A DNA stretch of 64,000 bases from a virus, in IMG/VR virus record IMGVR_UViG_3300035665_003403, positions 62,001 through 126,000 of that record; one strand, given 5' to 3'. Under the pieces are notes generated by a model that saw nothing but the letters and a program-made list of their open reading frames with translations, was not told where the DNA came from and made no database searches. Shown here piece by piece: positions 1-8,231 of this stretch; the first letter of the stretch is position 1; the number at the start of each line of letters is the position of its first letter. The position numbers were made by a program, and so were the translations under genes.

Positions 1-284
1 AATTTAATATTCTTATCAATATCCGATACATCCCAAGTTTTAGTAAATTGACTCCATCTTTGAATAGTCAAAAATATTACTGGAACATTAACCCCATTTA
101 ATGTCAACCCTAAATTAGTCTTAAATTCATCAATAACACTTGAATCCATATCTGATATCATAACTCCACGAGGCAAAAACCCTTGATGGTCAACAATACC
201 ATCAAACAACTCTTGACGTTTCTCAACACCAATTTTGCTTGGATTTATATTTAAATTATTTCTGAAATTCTTAGGTACAGCCAT
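1..284 (-). CDS. Conserved phage protein, 3' part cut by window edge
   Basis: The reading frame is open from an ATG at 284 to the window edge, giving 94 visible residues starting MAVPKNFRNN. It contains a run resembling VPVIFLTIQRWSQFTKTW, a style I associate with conserved uncharacterised proteins of T4-like phages. It lies two bases before the next minus-strand gene (287..805), so the two are probably co-transcribed, with this gene second. A virion or tail role is inferred only from that neighbour. No catalytic motif is visible. Confidence 0.75.
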   Translation of the reverse strand, partial: MAVPKNFRNNLNINPSKIGVEKRQELFDGIVDHQGFLPRGVMISDMDSSVIDEFKTNLGLTLNGVNVPVIFLTIQRWSQFTKTWDVSDIDKNIK

Positions 285-286
285 TA

Positions 287-805
287 TTATTTAGTATTAA
301 ATTCTGATTCATCCACTGGGGCACAAGTTACAGTTCTTGATGCTTTTTTAAATCCTAATATTGTATGTTTGCTATCAAAATTCTTAATTCCGTTATTAAC
401 AACTGAATAAGTTCTAAATTCAGTTTCACTAATTTGGTAAGACACATAATCACCAAGGTTGATTTCAACCCCCAATTCAATCAATTGTTGCTCAAAAATA
501 CCAAAAACAAATGGCTTATCTTGAATATCCATCATAGTTCCATTTGGGTTAAAAGACTTCGCTTCAGGTTCTTCAATTATCGGCTGCACCTTCAATTCAA
601 CTGGTGGCAAAAATTGAATCCCATCTTCAACTGATTCACCATATAAATCGTCATATTGTGTCGTAACCCTATCAACTCTATATAATATGACAGTATAATT
701 ACCATCACCCTCAATGGCTTCACGGCTCATACTTATCTCTAAATTAAAATCTTCACTAGAGAAAAATTTATTTACACGATTTATAGGAATAATAGGTTTA
801 TTCAT
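287..805 (-). CDS. Conserved phage protein, probable virion (neck/tail) component
   Basis: This is a 172-residue protein with no signal peptide or membrane segment. The N-terminal half (IPINRVNKFFSSEDFNLEIS, then a beta-rich VILYRVDRVTT) and the C-terminal TYSVVNNGIKNFDSKHTI resemble a conserved family next to neck genes in environmental T4-like phages; I cannot name the T4 equivalent with certainty. An ATATTTAT box at 816..824 sits 10 bases before the start, the pattern seen at other late genes here. Together with the gp13-like gene at 3011 this suggests a head-tail connector role, which is inference. Confidence 0.7.
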   Translation of the reverse strand: MNKPIIPINRVNKFFSSEDFNLEISMSREAIEGDGNYTVILYRVDRVTTQYDDLYGESVEDGIQFLPPVELKVQPIIEEPEAKSFNPNGTMMDIQDKPFVFGIFEQQLIELGVEINLGDYVSYQISETEFRTYSVVNNGIKNFDSKHTILGFKKASRTVTCAPVDESEFNTK

Positions 806-815
806 GAGTTTTATA

Positions 816-824
816 TATAAATAT
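816..824 (-). promoter_or_regulatory. Late-type promoter box (ATATTTATA)
   Basis: On the minus strand this reads ATATTTATA and ends 10 bases before the ATG at 805. It belongs to a recurring set of ATATTTAT boxes placed just upstream of late genes in this window. The promoter role is inferred. Confidence 0.5.
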
Positions 825-828
825 AGCT

Positions 829-882
829 ATTGACTTTTAAAACAAAAATAACCATATTTAAATTAAAAATTTAAAAGTCAAT
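829..882. repeat. Inverted repeat in the divergent promoter region
   Basis: ATTGACTTTTAAA (829..841) is repeated exactly as its reverse complement at 870..882. It lies between two divergent genes (287..805 minus, 917..2734 plus). The left arm contains the TTG of the rightward promoter. It may be a regulator-binding site or two back-to-back -33 elements. Confidence 0.6.
830..860 (+). promoter_or_regulatory. Early-type promoter (TTG-N20-CATATTTA)
   Basis: TTG at 830..832 is followed after exactly 20 bases by CATATTTA at 853..860, one mismatch from the TAnnTTT(A/G) -7 box of Bacteroidota promoters. The same spacing occurs at 17088, 19503 and 53434. It would drive the helicase gene at 917. Confidence 0.5.
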
Positions 883-916
883 ATTTGACATAAAGAAAAA
901 TAAATTTTAACACAAA

Positions 917-2734
917 TTGATACAATTAAATGATATAAAATCAAAGAAAGCAATTATTCTACTATCTAATTATAGTGGGATAAACCCATATATCTTACAA
1001 TTAAAGAATAAATTAGCTACTAATGGTAAGTTACTATTAACCGAAAATCAAACCAACTATATTATCGAAAATGATAAAACTCAACCAATATTTATAAACA
1101 AAATATTATCTATAACACCATTTTTGGGGGAATCACTTAAAAAAGAGTTTGAATTAAGCTTTACCCCAGAAAAATTATTAGCCGAATACATATTAGCTGA
1201 CAACAATAAAACAATCCACATTTACGGAAAACTAACCAAGAATCAAAAAACATCAACAATGTTTTTCATTCCAAAAAATCAGTTGATAACTGACCCTTAT
1301 TTTGATGAAATTGATGTTGATGTTGATTTTGAAAAATATGATAATATTTTAGCCAAATATGGTAAAAATTTATTCGAACACCAAAAATCTGGTATTAAAT
1401 TCTTGTTAGGTAGAAAAGGAGCTATCTTAGCTGACGAAATGGGACTCGCAAAAACGGCCCAATCAATAATATCAGCACTTGAAAGTGGTTGTAAAAAAAT
1501 ATTAGTTATTTGTCCAGCATCAGTAAAGATAAATTGGAAAAGGGAAATTGAAATTTTCGATAAAAATGTATCAATAGTTGATGGTAATCGTTGGGTTGAT
1601 AATAAATTTACGATTGTAAATTTTGATATACTTAAAAATTTCCACACTATTGAAGATAAAAAAATTGAATTTCAAATTTTAAAAAGAACAATTCTTGATA
1701 CAAAATTTGATGCTATTATTATTGATGAAGCACATTATTTAAAAGATAGCAACACAATTAGAGGTGGTATTGTTAATGATTTGATTAAACTAAACGATTT
1801 TAAAAGAATTTGGTTGTTAACTGGAACCCCAGTAGCCAACAGACCAATAGATTTTTTTAATTTACTTAAGATGATTAAATCACCATTAGGTGATAATTGG
1901 ATGTTTTTTTCTAAGCGTTATTGTGATGCTAAAAAAATGTATAGAACCATGAAAAATGGTAAAAAGAAACAGTTATGGATTAATAGCGGAGCCTCAAACT
2001 TAGATGAATTACATAATAAAACTAAAAATATTATGTTAAGAAGGTTAAAGAGTGAAGTATTGGATATGCCAGAAAAATTAATTATTCCACAATACCATGA
2101 ATTATCACCAACACAATGGATTGAATATGATGGGTTATGGGAGGATTATTTGGTTGAACGTAAAAAGAAAGGAAAAAGAGGTAACTTAGATAAAGATTTA
2201 TTGGAGTTAATATTGCTTAGAAAATTTGTAGCTATGGAGATGATACCAAATACAATTGAATTGGTTGATGATTTGATTCTTGAAGATAAGAAAGTTATTA
2301 TCTTTACCACTTTTACTGAAGAATTAAATGAACTAAAGAATCATTTCGGTAAAAAATGTGTAACCCATAATGGCCCAATGTCAACAAAAGATAAGCAAAA
2401 AAGTGTCGATGAATTCCAAAATAACCCAAATATTAAGGTTTTTATTGGAAACGTTATTTCTGCTGGTGTTGGAATCACACTTACAGCAGCTAATGTTGTC
2501 GTGTTCAATAGCTATGCTTGGGTACCAGGAATCAACAACCAATGTGAAGATAGAAGCCACCGATTGGGGCAAAAAAGTGATGTACTTGTCTACTACCAAT
2601 TATTCGAAAACAGCGTTTCAGTTAGAATTTGGGAAACACTTAAGAGCAAACAATCAATCATAGACCAAATTATGGTTGGCAATGAAGAAACAATAACAGA
2701 TAAAATAATTGAAATGATATATGAACAGAGTTAG
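917..2734 (+). CDS. SNF2-family DNA helicase/translocase
   Basis: This 605-residue superfamily 2 enzyme has the SNF2 motif order: FEHQKSGIKFLL near residue 153, Walker A DEMGLAKT near 173-180 (the usual second glycine is alanine), DEAH at about 270-273, LLTGTPVANRP, and a C-terminal AGVGITLTAAN / EDRSHRLGQ block. It probably couples ATP hydrolysis to movement on DNA for fork remodelling or recombination, comparable to the role of T4 UvsW, although the sequence type is closer to SMARCAL1-like proteins. The only possible start after the stop at 908 is TTG at 917; the first in-frame ATG is more than 110 codons in. The glutaredoxin gene overlaps its end by 14 bases. Confidence 0.9.
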   Translation: MIQLNDIKSKKAIILLSNYSGINPYILQLKNKLATNGKLLLTENQTNYIIENDKTQPIFINKILSITPFLGESLKKEFELSFTPEKLLAEYILADNNKTIHIYGKLTKNQKTSTMFFIPKNQLITDPYFDEIDVDVDFEKYDNILAKYGKNLFEHQKSGIKFLLGRKGAILADEMGLAKTAQSIISALESGCKKILVICPASVKINWKREIEIFDKNVSIVDGNRWVDNKFTIVNFDILKNFHTIEDKKIEFQILKRTILDTKFDAIIIDEAHYLKDSNTIRGGIVNDLIKLNDFKRIWLLTGTPVANRPIDFFNLLKMIKSPLGDNWMFFSKRYCDAKKMYRTMKNGKKKQLWINSGASNLDELHNKTKNIMLRRLKSEVLDMPEKLIIPQYHELSPTQWIEYDGLWEDYLVERKKKGKRGNLDKDLLELILLRKFVAMEMIPNTIELVDDLILEDKKVIIFTTFTEELNELKNHFGKKCVTHNGPMSTKDKQKSVDEFQNNPNIKVFIGNVISAGVGITLTAANVVVFNSYAWVPGINNQCEDRSHRLGQKSDVLVYYQLFENSVSVRIWETLKSKQSIIDQIMVGNEETITDKIIEMIYEQS

Positions 2735-2987
2735 AGTGTATACAACAAAAACATGTCCTTATTGTAAAACACTTAAGGATATGTTAACTGAAAATAACGT
2801 TGAATTTGTTGACGTTGATGTTTCAGATGAAAAAAATAATAAAGAATTTGAAATGGTAATTAAGATTACAGATTCAGATATGGTACCCATTATAAAAGTT
2901 GATAAAAATTTATTAGTTCCAGAAAAATCATTTAAATCAATACCACAAGCTGTTGAAATGATAAAAACGATAATTAATGGTAAATAA
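2721..2987 (+). CDS. Glutaredoxin
   Basis: This is an 88-residue cytoplasmic thioredoxin-fold protein with the dithiol active site CPYC at about residues 12-15 and the cis-proline segment DMVPII near residue 57, both expected for glutaredoxin. It would supply electrons to ribonucleotide reductase or reduce protein disulfides; T4-like phages commonly encode one. It overlaps the helicase gene by 14 bases and is probably translated from the same message. Confidence 0.92.
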   Translation: MNRVRVYTTKTCPYCKTLKDMLTENNVEFVDVDVSDEKNNKEFEMVIKITDSDMVPIIKVDKNLLVPEKSFKSIPQAVEMIKTIINGK

Positions 2988-2990
2988 GCT

Positions 2991-2999
2991 ATATTTATA
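2991..2999 (+). promoter_or_regulatory. Late-type promoter box (ATATTTATA)
   Basis: ATATTTATA lies 11 bases before the ATG at 3011. No TTG is found 20 bases upstream, as expected for a T4-style late promoter with only a -10-like element. The role is inferred. Confidence 0.55.
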
Positions 3000-3010
3000 A
3001 ATAAAAGATT

Positions 3011-4165
3011 ATGGCTATAACTAGAGAGGAACAAACAAAGTTATTTAACAATTTCAGAGCAACTGTTGGTGCCCCACTTAGAAATATTGAAATAACCGAT
3101 GACCAATTATGTATCTTATTAGAATTATCAATTGAAGATTATAGTCAAGCAGTTCAAAATTATTTGATTGAACATCAATGGCAAAGCCTATTGGGTCAAA
3201 ATGTTGATACACTTGATATGGCATTTGCGTTGAGCGTTAGAGGAATGAATTTCTCAACACAATATACTTATGCATACTCTAAGCAAGTTGGATTACAAAC
3301 AAATGGACCTTGGGAACTTAAAAAAGATTTTATTGATATTGAAGCTGGAAGACAAGTTTATCAAATTCCAGCTGGTAGAGAAGTAAATGAAGTTCTTTGG
3401 ATTACACCATCAACCGTAAATCAATCATTGATGGCTAGTTATGGTGGTTTAGATGCTGGTTTTGGCTTCGGTGGGGGTTTTGCTCAAGTTGGTGGTGGTT
3501 ATGGTTCAACAACAGGTGGATATGCTGGTAGAAGTGGTTATTATATAGCACCAGCCTTTGATGTGTTATTAATGGCTAGTGATATGAATTTAAAAAATAG
3601 AATTGTTAGAAGTGAGTTAACATACAAGGTAACCGCTGGACCTAATGGTACTAAATTGTTGCATTTGATAAGCACTCCAGGTTCCAAGTTAAGTTTTGGT
3701 TTGGGTGTTGGTAGTAGAGTAAGCAATGGGATAAATTTAACTGGATGTAGAGTTTGGTATCACTACTATGATACAACAGATGCTAATGTCGATGATTGTA
3801 GAAATGACAATCCAGATATTATTAAGATGCCTAATGATGTTCCATTGGATAAATTAGATTATGCATCATTTAACGAACCAACAAAGGTTTTAATACGTCA
3901 AATATTATTTGCAAAAGCTAAACAAACACTTGGTAAAACAAGAGGTAAGTTTTTAGGTGTTATTGGATTACCAGAAGGTGAAAGAACTTTAGATTGGGAA
4001 ACGATGACAACTGAAGGTAACGAAGAATATAAAGCAGTGATGGAAAAATTAGAAGAAAGATTAGCTAGGTTATCTAGCACAGAACAATTAAAGAGAGCAG
4101 CTGAAGAAGCTGAATTCCTAAATACTCAGCTCAAATACAGGCCATTAGGTATCTATGTTAAGTAA
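3011..4165 (+). CDS. Probable neck / head-tail connector protein (gp13-like)
   Basis: This is a 384-residue protein. The N-terminus (ITDDQLCILLELSIEDYSQA) is helical; the middle has a Gly-rich segment (GGLDAGFGFGGGFAQVGGGY); the C-terminus contains ILFAKAKQTLGKTRGKFLGV, LDWETMTTEGNEEYK and a final coiled coil. The pattern of a small helical head, an 'F-I-D-I' beta segment and an 'AKxxLGxxRGKF' helix matches proteins annotated as neck protein gp13 in T4-like phages, as I recall them. It has its own upstream late-type box. It converges on the DNA polymerase gene across a shared terminator. Confidence 0.6.
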   Translation: MAITREEQTKLFNNFRATVGAPLRNIEITDDQLCILLELSIEDYSQAVQNYLIEHQWQSLLGQNVDTLDMAFALSVRGMNFSTQYTYAYSKQVGLQTNGPWELKKDFIDIEAGRQVYQIPAGREVNEVLWITPSTVNQSLMASYGGLDAGFGFGGGFAQVGGGYGSTTGGYAGRSGYYIAPAFDVLLMASDMNLKNRIVRSELTYKVTAGPNGTKLLHLISTPGSKLSFGLGVGSRVSNGINLTGCRVWYHYYDTTDANVDDCRNDNPDIIKMPNDVPLDKLDYASFNEPTKVLIRQILFAKAKQTLGKTRGKFLGVIGLPEGERTLDWETMTTEGNEEYKAVMEKLEERLARLSSTEQLKRAAEEAEFLNTQLKYRPLGIYVK

Positions 4166-4168
4166 TGT

Positions 4169-4200
4169 AAAAGTGGTTTAAAATAACCACTTTTCTTTTT
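4169..4200. terminator. Bidirectional rho-independent terminator
   Basis: AAAAGTGGTT and AACCACTTTT form a 10-bp stem with a six-base loop, followed on the plus strand by TTTTCTTTTTTT and preceded by A residues on the other side. It lies between the convergent gp13-like gene (ends 4165) and polymerase gene, and overlaps the polymerase stop codon. Confidence 0.8.
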
Positions 4201-7200
4201 TTACACCATCATTTACACCCTCATTTACACCCTCATTTACACCCTCATTTACACCCTCATTTACTACGTCATATACTACGTCATATACTACGTCATCTAT
4301 AACTTCATTAAAGAAATCAATTTCCGATTCCAATACCACTCTCTCATCAAATTTATCATTATAATCAATTTCACCACCATCTGATTCTTCATTTTCATCA
4401 TCTATTTTTCCTATCTCCAAAGATATGGTTTTTATATTATGTTCTTGTATTTTCTTAACAATATCTTCAATCTCTGATATTTCACCAATAATCAAATCAG
4501 CATTTCTAACTCCAGTTAAAAATTCTTTGGTTGTTTCGTTATTTACCCATAAATCAAACCTATCATCTTTTTTAACATTTTTATCCAATGATTCATAAAA
4601 TATATCTCTACTTTTAGCTAAGCTCTCATATTTGAATATTTGTATCAATGGCATCAAAGGTTCATTCCATTCATTAGAAACAAACACACCATCATCATTT
4701 AAATGTGCGAATCCGTAAATTTCAATAGGTATTTCACCTAATGACCTAATCTTACCGTAATCTTTTACCTCTAATCTTTTGAATATATCATCTAACCTGT
4801 CTTTAGCATAGGCAATATCTTTTATTTTTTTGATTCTCATCCTCTCGGTGTAATCAGCAACAATCAAATCCCAATCAGTTTGGGTCATATTGTTTGGTGT
4901 CTTATTAACTCTCATCCAAAATTTTATTTCCTTGTCTTCCATAGTCATTAAATCCTCATAACTATCTTGATGTTCTGGTTCAAATGGATTTCCATTTGTT
5001 AATTTACACTGCTCAATTGTAAAAGCTGATTTTTCTTGCAACACAAATAATTTACTTTTTTTATTTTTAACAACGTTAATCAACACATGATTTCTAACTT
5101 CAGTATCAAAACATACTAATAACGGTTTAATTCTAGTATTAAACGCAGCTAAGTATCTAGCAACATTATAGTCATCAACTGATAATTCAGCATTTATTTC
5201 ATTGATTCTATCAATTATTTCGTTATCTTCAGGTGTATTAATTAGTTCTTTATTTAACATTTCCAATTCCTTAAGCATTTCGAAATCTTTTTCAACAATA
5301 CTTGGTTCGATAAGTTTACAATTCATTTGTAAGGTAATCTTACCAGTTTCTTTATCCTTAATAGATTTTAAATCACCATGTGATTTAACAGTACCAATAT
5401 TAACATAATATAACATGTCACCCATATCAACATATAGATTATGTTTTAAAGCTAATTCCATATGAGCTTGCTTAGGTAAAGGGTTACCTTTTTTATTAAC
5501 CTTATCGGCTCTTTTTTTATATTCCTCAAGTGTTGATTTAACCTTGCTTTTTGATGCAATCTTAACCAATGGGATTTGCATATTATAAATTTTATCCACA
5601 TAAGAATAATAATACCTTATAAACCCATAACCATCACCTTTTAATAAAAGTTTTATCCCATAATCTAAAAATTCTTCAATATATGTTGGCATTTTTTTAG
5701 ACTTGATAGAATTCCCAACGAATTTAATCTTACCACCAATATCATTTGCGTAATTTTTCCTAGCAAAGTTAATAGTTGAATCAATTACATCATCAATATC
5801 CAATCCCATCCATCCAATCATATAAGTTTCATTAAATTCAGCTAAAGCAGCATCAATCCCATATAATACCTTACCACCATCACTCTTTGTTTTCCAATGC
5901 GACCCCTTGGGTGTATATGAATAACTATCAAGTTCAATTGGTACCGCAAAATTAACCCCATCAGTATCTAATAATAGGGGTGTCATATTAAATTTATCTG
6001 AGAAGAATTTAACCATCAATCTAAGATACTGTCTACCCCTACATGTTGTTTCCTCAGCGCAGTCAGTATCACCCCAATTAAATATATAAGGCGCACCATA
6101 TGAACCAAACCAAGAGTTAGCTAATATCTTTAAAGGGAGTTGTTTTTTATCATATAAGTTAGCTAATTTTTTATTTTCACTAATATCATCCAATAATTTT
6201 TTCTTTTCTTCTTCATTTAAGTCTTTATTATTTTCTAATTTTTGAACTAAACTTTTAACTATATTCTTATGTGTTGTGGTTAACTCTTTATTCTCATCTC
6301 TTGTTTCAACCACATAAGATAATAAACCACTCATTGCACCACTAATATCTAATTTAGGGAATATACCCCATGTTAATTCAGTTTTAGGGTATAGCGCAGC
6401 ATAATCTAATTTGTAAACATCCTTAGAGAAGCCAACTCTTAATAATCTAGATAATCCACCAGTAAAATCTTTCTTAACTTCAGTACTTGGAATTGCTAAT
6501 TTATTCTCATATGACCAAGCTGACATAATTAATTTCCACTGTCCAGCTGTACCCATAGTTGAACTTCTCATGTATGTTGTTGGAAGTAATTTTGCAATCA
6601 AAAACGATGCTTGATTAAAAATATTATCAATTTGCTCTGTTTCCCATAAGTCATCCAATAAATATCTTCTAACCAAGAATGCCCCATCAACTACCTTATA
6701 GTTATTTTTTATTTCTTTATTAGGTTTAATCTTATACCAATCACCATTAGTGTCATTAAAAGCATAAGTATTGTTTTTATCATTCCATAAATCAAATAAT
6801 ACATTACCATTAATGTAAACCCTATTCTTTTTAGCAATATTAGAGTACTTTGTGATATATTTTAAAGACCAAGATTTGATATCAGAATTAATTGCCTGTG
6901 CCCTTCTGACTGAATGAGCAATATCTAATATATTATGACCATACATATGGGCTTGCATGTAGTGTTCAACCTCACCACCCAATTTAATCATGGATTTCTT
7001 ACGTTTGAATTTACTATTGGGTGATAGTGTTGTCGCTAAATCAGAAACATTACTTCCTAACCTACTAACTCGTTTCTCAATAAAATCCCAATCGAAATTT
7101 TCGGAATTATAACCAGTAATTATATCTGGTTTAAGATAATCAATTACCCCAAAAAACTTTTTAATATTGGTTAATTCAGAATTTCTTAACTCCTGTGGCG

Positions 7201-7807
7201 TGTTTCCACTTATTTCAATTACACCTTCTAACCCTCTATTATCCCTTATCCCAATTTGGAATATAGCATCTCTATTAGGATTCAGTCCCTGTGTTTCCAA
7301 GTCAAATTGGAATCTATGTAAATCATTGTAATCATCAAATCCTTTAAATAACCTTTTACCCGTTTGAATCATGAATTGTTCAACTGGTGTGTAAGCTAAA
7401 AATAAGTTTCTATCCTCTTTTCTGAAGATATCTAACCCACCATCCCTAAAATAATTAATAAGTGAATTGTATGATTTATCACAAATGGCCATGAATTTAT
7501 ACCCATTTTCCATTCTATCTGGAATATGCCCACTATCATCATGTGTCCTTAGGTTTTTAATAGTAATACCATACCTTTCTCTAGCTTTTATTTGCTCAGA
7601 ATGCTTACCCCTATATAAAATCTTATTAACGTCTTCCTTGAACCACAAGAATGGTTTGTAACTATGTGTTTCAGTCCTCTTTCCAGTTTCTGGGTCATTT
7701 ATTACCAATACAACATTATTTGAGTTATACTCTGGTTCTATTGTAATTATATACTTTTGGTCATCTCGACCCAATAAAAACGCTTCAATTTCTTCTTTTG
7801 GAATCAT
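4178..7807 (-). CDS. Family B DNA polymerase (gp43-like)
   Basis: This 1209-residue replicative polymerase contains a proofreading exonuclease (Exo I FDLET near residue 168, Exo II TGYNSENFDWD near 231) and a polymerase domain (motif A LDYAALYP near 467, motif B KILANSWFGSYG near 560, motif C LLLDTDGV near 612, where the usual DTDS is DTDG). It is longer than T4 gp43 (about 900 residues). The last 40 residues are tandem four-residue units (DVVY, then EGVN) followed by KKEKWLF, which could be a sliding-clamp-binding tail, as is known for T4-type polymerases. A TAAATTTG -7 box lies upstream at 7827..7834. Confidence 0.95.
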   Translation of the reverse strand: MIPKEEIEAFLLGRDDQKYIITIEPEYNSNNVVLVINDPETGKRTETHSYKPFLWFKEDVNKILYRGKHSEQIKARERYGITIKNLRTHDDSGHIPDRMENGYKFMAICDKSYNSLINYFRDGGLDIFRKEDRNLFLAYTPVEQFMIQTGKRLFKGFDDYNDLHRFQFDLETQGLNPNRDAIFQIGIRDNRGLEGVIEISGNTPQELRNSELTNIKKFFGVIDYLKPDIITGYNSENFDWDFIEKRVSRLGSNVSDLATTLSPNSKFKRKKSMIKLGGEVEHYMQAHMYGHNILDIAHSVRRAQAINSDIKSWSLKYITKYSNIAKKNRVYINGNVLFDLWNDKNNTYAFNDTNGDWYKIKPNKEIKNNYKVVDGAFLVRRYLLDDLWETEQIDNIFNQASFLIAKLLPTTYMRSSTMGTAGQWKLIMSAWSYENKLAIPSTEVKKDFTGGLSRLLRVGFSKDVYKLDYAALYPKTELTWGIFPKLDISGAMSGLLSYVVETRDENKELTTTHKNIVKSLVQKLENNKDLNEEEKKKLLDDISENKKLANLYDKKQLPLKILANSWFGSYGAPYIFNWGDTDCAEETTCRGRQYLRLMVKFFSDKFNMTPLLLDTDGVNFAVPIELDSYSYTPKGSHWKTKSDGGKVLYGIDAALAEFNETYMIGWMGLDIDDVIDSTINFARKNYANDIGGKIKFVGNSIKSKKMPTYIEEFLDYGIKLLLKGDGYGFIRYYYSYVDKIYNMQIPLVKIASKSKVKSTLEEYKKRADKVNKKGNPLPKQAHMELALKHNLYVDMGDMLYYVNIGTVKSHGDLKSIKDKETGKITLQMNCKLIEPSIVEKDFEMLKELEMLNKELINTPEDNEIIDRINEINAELSVDDYNVARYLAAFNTRIKPLLVCFDTEVRNHVLINVVKNKKSKLFVLQEKSAFTIEQCKLTNGNPFEPEHQDSYEDLMTMEDKEIKFWMRVNKTPNNMTQTDWDLIVADYTERMRIKKIKDIAYAKDRLDDIFKRLEVKDYGKIRSLGEIPIEIYGFAHLNDDGVFVSNEWNEPLMPLIQIFKYESLAKSRDIFYESLDKNVKKDDRFDLWVNNETTKEFLTGVRNADLIIGEISEIEDIVKKIQEHNIKTISLEIGKIDDENEESDGGEIDYNDKFDERVVLESEIDFFNEVIDDVVYDVVYDVVNEGVNEGVNEGVNEGVNDGVKKEKWLF
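4211..4294. repeat. 12-bp tandem repeat inside the polymerase gene
   Basis: Four exact copies of ATTTACACCCTC (4211..4258) are followed by ATTTACTACGTC and two copies of ATATACTACGTC (to 4294), with diverged units at both sides. Because the unit is 12 bases, copy-number change keeps the frame and adds or removes four residues (NEGV or YDVV) of the polymerase tail. Confidence 0.95.
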
Positions 7808-7826
7808 ATATTTAAAACTAATTCCA

Positions 7827-7834
7827 CAAATTTA
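7827..7834 (-). promoter_or_regulatory. Bacteroidota-type -7 box (TAAATTTG)
   Basis: On the minus strand TAAATTTG matches TAnnTTTG and lies about 20 bases before the polymerase ATG at 7807. No clear TTG is seen 19-21 bases upstream, so this is a partial promoter match. Confidence 0.35.
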
Positions 7835-7845
7835 CTATTTTAAAA

Positions 7846-8220
7846 TCACTTTTTAATAGAACCACCAATCACATTTATGAATAATTCTTCAGAAATAGGT
7901 GTAAGCAAAGTTCCACTACCATCCAATACCTCAATTGAAAATTGTCCAACATATCTACCAGCATTTTTAGTGTCTATAGCCCTAAAATTATATGTTATGA
8001 AGTATTCTTCACAACAATCACTAGTAGGTGTAACCAATTCAGTACCAGCCAATCTATTACCAATCACATGTTTTCCTGTGGTAACCTCCCACATATTGAA
8101 TTTTATTGTTGAATTTTGTAATTTATCAAAAAAATTGTTAAAATCATATCTACCATCATTTATTAGTTCCATTTTAAGAACAGGTAAGGTAGCACCCTTC
8201 ATTATATTAAATTCCATCAT
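7846..8220 (-). CDS. Probable baseplate/fibre-associated virion protein
   Basis: This is a 124-residue, beta-rich protein beginning MMEFNIMKGATLPVLKMELI, with ATLPVLKMELINDGR and a closing EELFINVIGGS. The pattern (short strands, 'GR(Y)VGQFSIE') resembles small phage proteins with a BppU-N-like immunoglobulin fold encoded beside tail-fibre genes; I am not certain of the family. It directly follows the 576-residue fibre-like protein on the same strand with an 11-base gap, so co-transcription is likely. No membrane or signal segments are present. Confidence 0.6.
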   Translation of the reverse strand: MMEFNIMKGATLPVLKMELINDGRYDFNNFFDKLQNSTIKFNMWEVTTGKHVIGNRLAGTELVTPTSDCCEEYFITYNFRAIDTKNAGRYVGQFSIEVLDGSGTLLTPISEELFINVIGGSIKK

Positions 8221-8231
8221 GTTTTTAAGTT

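Noticed and set aside
4201-4306. Tandem 12-bp repeats that could be taken for a CRISPR array
   Set aside because: Units are contiguous without spacers, are multiples of three and lie wholly in the coding frame of the DNA polymerase.
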